Shown: positions 1 to 6,273 of the stretch, piece by piece | Position numbering within the stretch: position 1 is the first letter of the stretch | Layout of the letters: each line of letters begins with the position of its first letter | Assembly (NCBI GenBank): GCA_947424985.1 | Contig: CANDYN010000063.1 | Coordinates: 1-6,273, forward strand | Length of the DNA stretch: 6,273 bases | Origin: Rickettsiales bacterium | GTDB taxonomy: Bacteria; Pseudomonadota; Alphaproteobacteria; Rickettsiales; Deianiraeaceae | Direction: 5' to 3' | Notes under the pieces: generated by a model | The model's database searches: none | Told to the model about the DNA's origin: nothing | The model's input: the letters and a program-made list of their open reading frames with translations, nothing else | Program-made: the position numbers and the translations under genes

Positions 1-561
1 GCTTTTATGATTGATGAATTTTTCATAACAACAGCGCGTGCATTGATAATGTTTGTTTTTTATGGGCTTATTTTTCATTATCAATTTGAAGATTTTAAAA
101 TTGATGTAATCATGAAAATCTCAAGTTTACCGGAAAATGCAGGGCTTTCCGATATTTTTACCGCAATTAAAGAACTAAAAATAACAATTTGGATTATAAG
201 TTTTATCCTGTTATTTGTTTTCGTAAGTGGAATATATACACTCTATATGTATAAATTTAAAAACGGACAAACTTTTGGAAAACGTATTATGTCGCTAATA
301 GTGCTTAAGAAAAATCAAACACAAATGACAAATGGGGATATATTAACTCGTGTTTTGTGGTCGTATGTCCCTTGGTTTTTACCGTTTGTTTCATATCAAT
401 TATACGTAAATTCAATTATTTTATACTTGCCATTGCTCGTAATATGGTTTTTCTGGTATGACCCTTGGGTAGTACTTGGAAAAAGAGGAATAACAATGCA
501 TGATTTCTTGTCTGCAACTCGCGTTTTTGTTATTCCATCTAGCGAAGAAGATAAGAAATAA
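1..561 (+). CDS. RDD family membrane protein, 5' end cut by window edge
   Basis: This is a small integral membrane protein of the RDD family, which is widespread in bacteria and for which transport or ion-exchange roles have been proposed; the substrate cannot be read here. Counting from the ATG at position 7, 184 residues are visible. A hydrophobic segment lies near residues 4-24, a second near 57-80, and a long hydrophobic, Trp-rich stretch near 117-150. Family hallmarks are NGQTFGKRIMSLIVL (86-100), an Arg at 115 after it, and GKRGITMHDFLSATRVFV (158-175), which matches the usual C-terminal 'GLHD..AGT.V' block. Asp3 looks like the helix-1 Asp of the RDD motif; the family Arg normally lies a few residues before it. 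The frame is open to the left edge (GCT TTT before the ATG), so the true start is probably outside the window and ATG 7 is likely internal. The tail SSEEDKK is charged. The gene converges with rne, with 11 bp between stop codons. Confidence 0.82.
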   Translation, partial: AFMIDEFFITTARALIMFVFYGLIFHYQFEDFKIDVIMKISSLPENAGLSDIFTAIKELKITIWIISFILLFVFVSGIYTLYMYKFKNGQTFGKRIMSLIVLKKNQTQMTNGDILTRVLWSYVPWFLPFVSYQLYVNSIILYLPLLVIWFFWYDPWVVLGKRGITMHDFLSATRVFVIPSSEEDKK

Positions 562-583
562 GCTCCAAGCGCCTATTTCTTAT
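551..583. terminator. Inverted repeat spanning both stop codons of convergent genes; candidate bidirectional terminator
   Basis: The arms ATAAGAAATA (551-560) and TATTTCTTAT (574-583) are perfect 10-bp reverse complements separated by 13 nt. Two further G-C pairs are possible inside the loop (562-563 with 571-572). The plus-strand RDD stop TAA (559-561) lies mostly in the left arm, and the minus-strand rne stop TAG (575-573) mostly in the right arm. A run of five T at 589-593 follows on the plus strand; on the minus strand the following bases are only moderately T-rich. The stem is almost all A-T, so it would be a weak intrinsic terminator. The repeat is certain; its function as a terminator is inferred from its position between two 3' ends. 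Confidence 0.45.
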
Positions 584-2561
584 TAAAGTTTTTCTGATAT
601 TTCCTAGGTCCATTGTTACTACCCCTATAAACCTTCTTATCAAATTTTCTACCACTTCCGGCTTTAAGTTCAGAGTTATTCTTATTAAATGGCTTTTTAT
701 TTTGCGGTTTGTTCTTTGGTTTAAACATCGCCAACACTTTTTTCATCACATGCAAAACAACAGAAGGCTTTTTAACTTTATCAGCCACTTGATGATTATG
801 CCTACTAGGTAACGTAACCGCCCTACTTTCACCTATATTTGAAAGACCATGAAATTTTTTGAATTCTTCCATATTTTCCGAATCTTTTCTTTTAACAAAA
901 ACTGTAAACTTATCATATCTAATAGACGAAGACGCAAAAACATCTATCTCAATTTGTGCAGCTTTACAGATTGCTACAATATCGGATTTATTATAATATT
1001 GATACATAGACTCAACCCCAAAGCTTGTCTCAACTTTTATTTTTTCAAACTGACTTTTACTTGCAATAATTTGAGATATTGTCTTTGAAAGCTCATCAAG
1101 AACAACTTCAGATTTGAAAATCCGCCCGGTTCCATAGCAATGTGTGCATTTTGTTGTTGAAACTTCAATAAAGCCGGTTCTAAGTCTTTGTCTTGAAACT
1201 TCCATTAACCCAAATGGACTAATTGCTGTAAATTGAACCCTAGCTTTATCTCTCAATGATAACTCCTCTTTCATTCTTAGCTCAATTTTCTTGCGATTTT
1301 CAAGCTCATCCATATCGATAAAGTCAATCACAATAAGTCCGCCTATGTCACGTAATCTTATTTGCTCCGCAATCTTTTCAACCGCCTCTAGATTGGTTTT
1401 TAAAGCTGTATCTTCTATGTTTTTTTCACGAACCAAACTTCCAGAGTTGACATCTATCGCAACCAAAGCTTCGGTGTAATTTATTATTACATATCCACCG
1501 GATGGAAGATTTACCCTATCCCTGTAAAGATCGTTTAGCTTCTCTGTTATATTAAATTTATCAAAAAGAGATATATCTTTGTCACGATGTAACATTGTAT
1601 ATTCTTTTTTAACGCTAATGGTGCTACCTGAAGTTTCTGAAATAACCTTTGCCACCTCTTCATTATCGGTGATTATTTTTGTATTCATGTTCGTTATATC
1701 ACGAATAGAACTGATAATACGTGATTCAGACTTTTGAATTAAACCAATTTGAGAAGCAGAGGTTTTTTCAATAATTTCATCCCACGTCTTCATTGCGATT
1801 CTTTGGTAATCAGAAACAAGACTTTCGCTGTCAACTTCGTTAGCTGCCGTTCTCACAACAAGTCCTGAATTTTCAGAAATTGAAAAAGAAGAGATAATTG
1901 AACGCAATCTAACTCTTTCTCTTTGATTAACTATCCTCCTTGAAACCCCACTTAGCCTTGCATCGTTTGCGGTAAATACAAAATATTTAGTTGGAATAGT
2001 AATATAAGTTGTCATAGACACACCCTTATTGCCCCTTTCATCTTTAAAAACCTGAACTAAAAGCATTTGCCCGGCCTTTATTACGTCCTGTATTGCAATC
2101 TTTTTTCTATCTTCTTTTTCGTTTTTTCTGTGATTTAAACGACTTTCATCAGAATTTTCCGAATCACTCAATTCAAATTCAATTTTATCAAGAGATGTTA
2201 ACTCTTCAACGTCTCCTTCACTGGAAACAGCATCGACACCAAGCTTACTTTCGTCGATTTTTTTCACACTAAGCTCTTTCGGATTACAAAATGACTTCAG
2301 TGTATCGGATACCGAGTCCTGATTGCTATAATAAAACTTGTGTATTTCCGAAAATGGTAAAAACCCGGATTTACTTTCACCATAGTTTACAAACGCTGCT
2401 TGCAAAGAAGGCTCGACTTTTGTTACCTGGGCCAGGTAAATGTTTGATTTTATCGATTTAAAACTTTCTCCTCCGAATATTACATCGTCAATCTCGTTCT
2501 TATCATTAAGTGTTACAATTTTGTAGCTGTCCAGATTCCCGGATATGATGACTTTTTCCAT
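573..2561 (-). CDS. rne: Ribonuclease E (RNase E/G family endoribonuclease)
   Basis: This Mg-dependent, single-strand-specific endoribonuclease starts bulk mRNA decay and processes rRNA and tRNA precursors. The ATG at 2561 gives 662 residues beginning MEKVIISG, which aligns with the usual RNase E N-terminus; an upstream TTG at 2630 would add 23 unrelated residues. The S1 RNA-binding domain starts near residue 39 (IYLAQVTKVEPSLQAAFV) and resumes near 155-195 (DERGNKGVSMTTYI), interrupted by an acidic, low-complexity insert at about 80-155. The 5'-sensor motif GLVVRTAA is at 233-240. The DNase I-like catalytic domain carries the metal ligands Asp370 (DVNSG) and Asp413 (DFIDMD). The zinc-link motif CTHC has Cys472 and Cys475. 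From about 590 the tail is Lys/Asn/Arg-rich, with a possible amphipathic helix near 601-614. The tail is about 70 residues, against several hundred in E. coli RNase E, so it resembles compact forms. RNase G is less likely given the S1 insert and basic tail. A weak AAAGAA lies a few bases before the start. Confidence 0.95.
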   Translation of the reverse strand: MEKVIISGNLDSYKIVTLNDKNEIDDVIFGGESFKSIKSNIYLAQVTKVEPSLQAAFVNYGESKSGFLPFSEIHKFYYSNQDSVSDTLKSFCNPKELSVKKIDESKLGVDAVSSEGDVEELTSLDKIEFELSDSENSDESRLNHRKNEKEDRKKIAIQDVIKAGQMLLVQVFKDERGNKGVSMTTYITIPTKYFVFTANDARLSGVSRRIVNQRERVRLRSIISSFSISENSGLVVRTAANEVDSESLVSDYQRIAMKTWDEIIEKTSASQIGLIQKSESRIISSIRDITNMNTKIITDNEEVAKVISETSGSTISVKKEYTMLHRDKDISLFDKFNITEKLNDLYRDRVNLPSGGYVIINYTEALVAIDVNSGSLVREKNIEDTALKTNLEAVEKIAEQIRLRDIGGLIVIDFIDMDELENRKKIELRMKEELSLRDKARVQFTAISPFGLMEVSRQRLRTGFIEVSTTKCTHCYGTGRIFKSEVVLDELSKTISQIIASKSQFEKIKVETSFGVESMYQYYNKSDIVAICKAAQIEIDVFASSSIRYDKFTVFVKRKDSENMEEFKKFHGLSNIGESRAVTLPSRHNHQVADKVKKPSVVLHVMKKVLAMFKPKNKPQNKKPFNKNNSELKAGSGRKFDKKVYRGSNNGPRKYQKNFNKK

Positions 2562-2827
2562 AAATTTCTTTAAAATAATTACATAATACTTTTTTAAAGT
2601 TTTGCGATGATTTTGATGATCTAAATGCAAGTATGCTGCCTAAACTTATTTTAACAGACAAAATATATATTCTTATAATATCCAAGATTTGCATTGTGAC
2701 AAAATTTCACTCACTAAACTTAAGCAAGTCTATAAACATAAATAGATAATATTCAAGTTTTTTTTTACTTTTTTTCTTGCAGTTTAATTTTTTTCTTTTA
2801 ACCTCGATAAAAATGCTATTTTGTAAA
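2562..2827. other. Divergent intergenic region between rne and tkt
   Basis: This 266-bp AT-rich spacer separates the starts of two divergently transcribed genes and must carry both promoters. A good sigma70-like promoter for rne is listed separately. On the plus side, GTGACA at 2696-2701 resembles a -35 box but has no good -10 at normal spacing, and GATAAT at 2745-2750 resembles a -10 box but has no good -35. The tkt promoter is therefore not resolved. TTGTGACAA (2694-2702) is a near-palindrome overlapping the rne -35. A strongly T-rich stretch runs from about 2758 to 2799 on the plus strand, just before the tkt start. No convincing small gene, tRNA or riboswitch fold was recognised. Confidence 0.6.
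2675..2702 (-). promoter_or_regulatory. Candidate sigma70-type promoter of rne
   Basis: Read on the minus strand, TTGTCA (2702-2697) and TATTAT (2680-2675) are separated by 16 nt. Each box matches the sigma70 consensus at five of six positions. Transcription would start near 2668, giving a leader of about 107 nt before the rne ATG at 2561. It is the best-spaced pair I found in this intergenic region, but AT-rich DNA yields such matches by chance. It is a prediction from sequence only. Confidence 0.45.
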
Positions 2828-4831
2828 ATGAATAATTTGGAAAATATTATCAAAAAATACAACGAACATGAAAATAGATTAGCAGATTGCATAAGATTTT
2901 TAACGATTGATGCTGTTGAAAAAGCAAAGTCAGGGCACCCCGGAATGCCTATGGGAATGGCTGATTTTATGACAGTTTTATTTAAAGATTTTCTAAGATT
3001 CAACCCAAAAGATCCAAATTGGAGAAATAGAGATAGACTTGTTATTTCAAATGGACACGGATCCATGTTACTTTACTCGCTTCTTTACCTGACTGGTTAT
3101 GAAGACATATCGCTTGATGATATCAAAAATTTCCGCAAAACAAACTCAAAAACAACGGGACACCCTGAGTATGGCATTTTATCCGGAATAGAAGCAACAA
3201 CGGGACCACTTGGACAAGGAATCGCAAATGCAGTTGGCATGGCTTTATCCGCAAAAAACTCACAACAAAATATAAGCGCAGATATAAACCATAAAGTTTA
3301 TTGCACAGTTGGAGATGGATGCTTAATGGAGGGAATTTCCCAGGAAGCAATTAGCTTTGCAGCACACTACGAGCTTGATAATTTGATCGTAATTTTTGAC
3401 GACAACGAAATAAGTATCGACGGAAAAACATCGATTGCAAGCAGTGAAAATCAAGCCGATAGATTTTCTGCAGCCGGATGGGAAGTATTTGAAATAGATG
3501 GGCATAATATTTCACAAATTAAAACCGTTCTATCACAAATTTCGTCAAATACAATCAAAAAACCGATCTTTATAGCGTGCAAAACAATTATCGGATTTGG
3601 TGATTTTAAAAATCAAGGAACAAGCATTGTTCATGGAAATTCAATTGATAAAGAAAGCGTATTAGCACTAAAAGAAGCCGTAAAATGGAAATGGGATTTA
3701 TTTGATATTCCATCAAAATTTTTATCTGATTGGAGAGGTTTTTGGCAAAGAAATAAGAAATTTTACGAAAACGATCAAGTGCAAAAAATTGAAAAACAAG
3801 TAACAAAAAATGCGATTTCAAAGATAAATCACAGCATATCATATCTGAAGAAATACCACATAAGCAACGAAATAAAGCAATCAACAAGAAAAGCTCTTGG
3901 ATCTTTTGTTGAAAACATTGATGATCTAGGCTTGATTCTTTATGGATCTGCCGATCTTGGTGAATCAACTTGCATAAAAACCAATAGACTAATGGATATA
4001 ACGGCAAAATCTCATAGAGGAAATTATATAAATTTTGGAATACGTGAACACGCAATGGCTGCAATTGCAAATGGAATATCATTGTATGGCGATAGAATGC
4101 CCATGATAACTACGTTCTTAGCGTTTTCAGATTATATGCGACCTGCAATTAGAATGTCTGCTCAAATGAGCCAAAAGGTTCTATATATATTCACACACGA
4201 CTCAATTTTACTCGGACAAGACGGACCAACGCATCAGCCAATTGAGCAACTCGATTCGCTTCGCTTAATCCCAAATCTAAATGTTTTTAGGCCATCGAGT
4301 ATTTTAGAACTTCTTGAATGCCTTGAAATCGCCATGCTTGATGACAAACCTTCAGCTTTTATACTCTCACGACAAGATATTGAACTTAAAATTAGCGAAG
4401 AAATGAAACGATATTACGAAAGTTCAAACAACAGTAAAAAAGGTGGGTATATTTTTGAAAAAAATTATGAATCTCCACAAATTTCGATATTAACAACAGG
4501 CTCCGAGCTTGAACTATCTCAAAAAGTTGCAAAAATATTGATAAACGAGCACGGAATGAAAACGAATGTTATCTCAATCCCATGTCTTGAAATTTTTAAA
4601 AAACAAACAGAAATATACAAAAAAGAGGTCATAGGACAAGATGCTTTTGTAGTTGCAATCGAGCTTTCAAACTCAAATTCTTTTGATATTTTTATTGCAA
4701 AAAATGGAATGAAAATTGGAATTGATTGCTTTGGAAAATCAGGAACTATGGATGAAATTATATCAGATTTTCAAATTACTCCAAAAGAAATTGCTGGAAA
4801 TATTATTGTGGAATTTAGAAAATCGTTTTAA
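2828..4831 (+). CDS. tkt: Transketolase
   Basis: This thiamine diphosphate (ThDP)-dependent cytosolic enzyme moves two-carbon ketol units between sugar phosphates in the non-oxidative pentose phosphate pathway, supplying ribose 5-phosphate and erythrose 4-phosphate. The ATG at 2828 gives 667 residues, the usual family length; ATG 2813 and TTG 2777 are possible but would add hydrophobic residues not expected in the family, and no start has a clear Shine-Dalgarno. Active-site histidines are in place: His37 (SGHPGMPMG), His77 (SNGHGSML), His112 (TTGHPEYG), His269 (GTSIVHG) and His469 (DGPTHQPIEQ). The Mg/ThDP motif GDGCLMEG starts at 162 and continues to DDNEISIDG (191-199). The catalytic Glu407 that activates ThDP is in GIREHAM. 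Arg515 in LSRQD fits phosphate binding. The C-terminal domain runs from about 545 to 667 with GIDCFGKSG. All three domains are intact, so the enzyme is probably active. It is divergent from rne and converges with the orphan gene; no strong terminator follows it. Confidence 0.97.
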   Translation: MNNLENIIKKYNEHENRLADCIRFLTIDAVEKAKSGHPGMPMGMADFMTVLFKDFLRFNPKDPNWRNRDRLVISNGHGSMLLYSLLYLTGYEDISLDDIKNFRKTNSKTTGHPEYGILSGIEATTGPLGQGIANAVGMALSAKNSQQNISADINHKVYCTVGDGCLMEGISQEAISFAAHYELDNLIVIFDDNEISIDGKTSIASSENQADRFSAAGWEVFEIDGHNISQIKTVLSQISSNTIKKPIFIACKTIIGFGDFKNQGTSIVHGNSIDKESVLALKEAVKWKWDLFDIPSKFLSDWRGFWQRNKKFYENDQVQKIEKQVTKNAISKINHSISYLKKYHISNEIKQSTRKALGSFVENIDDLGLILYGSADLGESTCIKTNRLMDITAKSHRGNYINFGIREHAMAAIANGISLYGDRMPMITTFLAFSDYMRPAIRMSAQMSQKVLYIFTHDSILLGQDGPTHQPIEQLDSLRLIPNLNVFRPSSILELLECLEIAMLDDKPSAFILSRQDIELKISEEMKRYYESSNNSKKGGYIFEKNYESPQISILTTGSELELSQKVAKILINEHGMKTNVISIPCLEIFKKQTEIYKKEVIGQDAFVVAIELSNSNSFDIFIAKNGMKIGIDCFGKSGTMDEIISDFQITPKEIAGNIIVEFRKSF

Positions 4832-4868
4832 TTAATAAAAGTTAAATAATTTACTAGTACATGCATAT

Positions 4869-5774
4869 CTAGTCAAAAGCTACACCCCTGTTAATGTTGT
4901 TAATATACGATCTTGTAGTCTCTTTAGTTTTTATGTCACCATTACCAGCTTTATCTTTTTTTATTTTATAAAAATCTCCTTTATGATACACGATCAGATT
5001 TTTATTGTATTTTTTTGCCGCCTCGTATACATCATAAAACTGCCCAAAGTTATTAAATGGCAAGAGATATTTTCTGGCGTGAGTAAATATAACTGGCATA
5101 ACATCTTCCTTTATTCGCCCTACATTTGGAGATTGCTTCAACAAAACCTCGTTCAATGGATACACTTTACTTTTATCATCGCTGCTATATTTCTTATCCA
5201 GTCGCAATAAATCATCAAATACTTTCTTTTTAGGATCGCACTTTTCATTCTTATAATTAAAAGTATTAAAAATCATGCCTCCAGCTCCAACTCTTTGTTC
5301 CCCAGTAAAAGCATCACCTCCATGAGCTTGGCACACTATATGTTTTGTATTAGACTCTCCCTCGCAACCTACATGATCTTTATCAGTCCTTATAACTACA
5401 CCAACATGCCCAAACTTACTTTTCTTCCAAGCATCTCCACCACAATATGTCTCAATATTTACCCCAGAATACATTTTTGTAAAAGGATAAGGCTCCTCTT
5501 TTAGTCTCTTATCAAAATGCAACTCGCTCATCCTATTATCAACCTCCTCGGGCGACATAGTCCTAACGAAGTATTCTTTATCAAGATATTTTTTGTAATT
5601 ATATGGCTTTAATATCAAGCTATCTTCTGGATACTTCTTTTTTAAAATTTCAAGAATGTTATTCGGATCACTATCGTGCTCTTTGTGGGTTCCCCAAAGA
5701 AACAAACCAAATGCACTGTATGACGTATATTTTATTGCAGAGTTAACAAAATTGTCATTAAAAATATTTTTCAT
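4869..5774 (-). CDS. Hypothetical protein of unknown function, 301 residues
   Basis: I do not recognise this protein. The frame is intact from ATG 5774 to TAG 4869 and lies 16 bp downstream of fumC on the same strand, so co-transcription is plausible; no clear Shine-Dalgarno is seen in the gap (TGTTTGATTTTAGTGC). The protein is Lys-rich and probably soluble. Residues 14-28 are mildly hydrophobic but do not form a convincing signal peptide. The middle third is Gly-rich with clustered Cys and His: Cys111 (ETYCGGDAW), His123 (FGHVGVVIRT), Cys137, His145, Cys148, His151 (QAHGGDAFTG) and Cys179. This looks like an enzyme-like or metal-binding core flanked by helical, charged regions. A second distinctive block is FTHARKYLLPFNNFGQFYDVY (starting at 230). 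The segment YFVRTMSPEEVDNRM (68-82) loosely recalls the first strand of ADP-ribosyltransferase-like folds, but the full catalytic set is not visible. It converges with tkt across 37 bp. The intact long frame and start make a real gene likely; the function is open. Confidence 0.72.
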   Translation of the reverse strand: MKNIFNDNFVNSAIKYTSYSAFGLFLWGTHKEHDSDPNNILEILKKKYPEDSLILKPYNYKKYLDKEYFVRTMSPEEVDNRMSELHFDKRLKEEPYPFTKMYSGVNIETYCGGDAWKKSKFGHVGVVIRTDKDHVGCEGESNTKHIVCQAHGGDAFTGEQRVGAGGMIFNTFNYKNEKCDPKKKVFDDLLRLDKKYSSDDKSKVYPLNEVLLKQSPNVGRIKEDVMPVIFTHARKYLLPFNNFGQFYDVYEAAKKYNKNLIVYHKGDFYKIKKDKAGNGDIKTKETTRSYINNINRGVAFD

Positions 5775-5790
5775 GCACTAAAATCAAACA

Positions 5791-6273
5791 CTAAACAAGC
5801 TTTTTCGGATCAAGTATACTATTCCAATCGCTTTCTTTTATTTTTCCATCTCCTCCCTCTTTCGTTAAAAAACCAAGCTCAGATGCACTTTCGCGTAAAT
5901 TTATTCCTTTTTTATGAGCATTTTTTGCAATCAAGGCCGCATTGTCATATCCAATATATGGATTAAGCGCCGTAACCAACATCAAGGATCGATCAAGCAA
6001 TTCCTTGATTCGATCTTCATTTGCGACGATTCCAACCAAACAATTATCAGTAAAGCTATTTATTCCATCTGATAATAAATTAATAGACTCAATAACATTT
6101 CGAATAATCATGGGGCGGAAAACGTTTAGCTCAAAATGTCCCTGCATTCCACCTGTTGTAACTGCAACATTATTCCCAATTATTTGACAAGCAATCATGG
6201 TCAAAGCCTCACACTGCGTTGGATTGACTTTTCCTGGCATAATTGAAGATCCAGGTTCATTTTCAGGAAGCGA
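5791..6273 (-). CDS. fumC: Fumarate hydratase class II, C-terminal part (5' end beyond window)
   Basis: This is the C-terminal portion of the iron-independent, homotetrameric fumarase that interconverts fumarate and L-malate in the TCA cycle. The visible 160 residues begin inside the superfamily signature, SLPENEPGSSIMPGKVNP; the two Ser of GSS and the Lys and Asn of the MPGKVN loop belong to the mobile active-site loop. The following TQCEALTM is typical of fumarase rather than aspartase. Further matches to FumC are GHFELNVFRPMIIRN, SLMLVTALNPYIGYDNAALIAKNAHK and a short C-terminal domain ending in DPKKLV. Class II fumarases are about 460 residues, so roughly 300 are missing upstream off the right edge. 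The Met at 6240 is internal (the Met of MPGKVN), not a start. The C-terminal domain carries a few extra residues, GGDGKIKE, between the usual 'LGFLT' and 'DW' positions. The gene is followed at 16 bp by the orphan on the same strand. Confidence 0.96.
   Translation of the reverse strand, partial: SLPENEPGSSIMPGKVNPTQCEALTMIACQIIGNNVAVTTGGMQGHFELNVFRPMIIRNVIESINLLSDGINSFTDNCLVGIVANEDRIKELLDRSLMLVTALNPYIGYDNAALIAKNAHKKGINLRESASELGFLTKEGGDGKIKESDWNSILDPKKLV

Noticed and set aside
2562..2630. Upstream TTG start for RNase E adding 23 residues
   Set aside because: The extension has no counterpart in the RNase E family, and MEKVIISG at 2561 aligns with the normal N-terminus.
2506..2694. 62-codon minus-strand frame starting in the rne leader and overlapping the rne start
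   Set aside because: It runs in a different frame over the first 56 bases of rne, has no Shine-Dalgarno and no recognisable protein features. A leader peptide is possible in principle but unsupported.
2777..2827. Upstream TTG (2777) or ATG (2813) start for transketolase
   Set aside because: The added residues are hydrophobic and Cys-containing, unlike transketolase N-termini; ATG 2828 gives the standard length. ATG 2813 cannot be wholly excluded.
2707..3066. 119-codon minus-strand frame over the tkt 5' end
   Set aside because: Most of it is antisense to conserved transketolase sequence, and its tail is simply the translated T-rich tract (poly-Lys).
3606..4082. 158-codon minus-strand frame inside transketolase
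   Set aside because: It is antisense to a clearly conserved gene with intact motifs and has a biased composition typical of a shadow frame.
4853..4873. ACTAG/CTAGT inverted repeat between tkt and the orphan as a terminator
   Set aside because: The stem is only 5 bp with an 11-nt loop and no T run follows on either strand; too weak to call.
5791..6240. A complete small gene starting at the Met of MPGKVN
   Set aside because: The frame stays open to the window edge and encodes SLPENEPGSSI before that Met, so it is the middle of fumarase, not a separate gene.
5791..6273. Aspartase or another member of the fumarase/aspartase superfamily
   Set aside because: MPGKVNPTQCEALTM and the C-terminal half match fumarase; aspartase typically has MPAKVNP followed by VIPE.
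1..6273. Mobile elements, CRISPR arrays, tRNA or rRNA genes
   Set aside because: No transposase or integrase motifs, no spaced direct repeats and no cloverleaf-like segments were found on reading both strands.

Overview
The window is AT-rich (roughly one third G+C by eye) and gene-dense. It holds five protein genes: three conserved housekeeping genes, one membrane protein and one orphan. The ribonuclease E has an acidic insert splitting its S1 domain and a short Lys/Asn-rich tail. With the low G+C, this suggests a low-G+C alphaproteobacterium, possibly a host-associated lineage such as Rickettsiales or Holosporales. A free-living streamlined alphaproteobacterium cannot be excluded. This placement is inference; no rRNA gene or other firm phylogenetic marker is present.

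Layout from left to right: (1) the 3' part of an RDD-family membrane protein on the plus strand, whose start lies off the left edge; (2) a complete ribonuclease E (rne) on the minus strand, converging with the RDD gene across 11 bp; the two 3' ends share a perfect 10-bp inverted repeat that could act as a bidirectional terminator; (3) a 266-bp divergent intergenic region with a good sigma70-like promoter for rne and a pyrimidine-rich leader before the next gene; (4) a complete transketolase (tkt) on the plus strand; (5) a 301-residue protein of unknown function on the minus strand, converging with tkt across 37 bp; (6) the C-terminal third of class II fumarase (fumC) on the minus strand, cut by the right edge and lying 16 bp upstream of the orphan, so the two may be co-transcribed.

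The genes do not form one pathway. rne serves RNA decay and processing, tkt the non-oxidative pentose phosphate pathway, and fumC the TCA cycle. I see no tRNA or rRNA gene, CRISPR array, insertion sequence, phage gene or clear defence system. The points most worth a second look are the orphan behind fumC, the terminal repeat in which two convergent genes end in the same in-frame decamer, the compact RNase E tail with a possible membrane-binding helix, and the rne promoter with its leader of about 107 nt.
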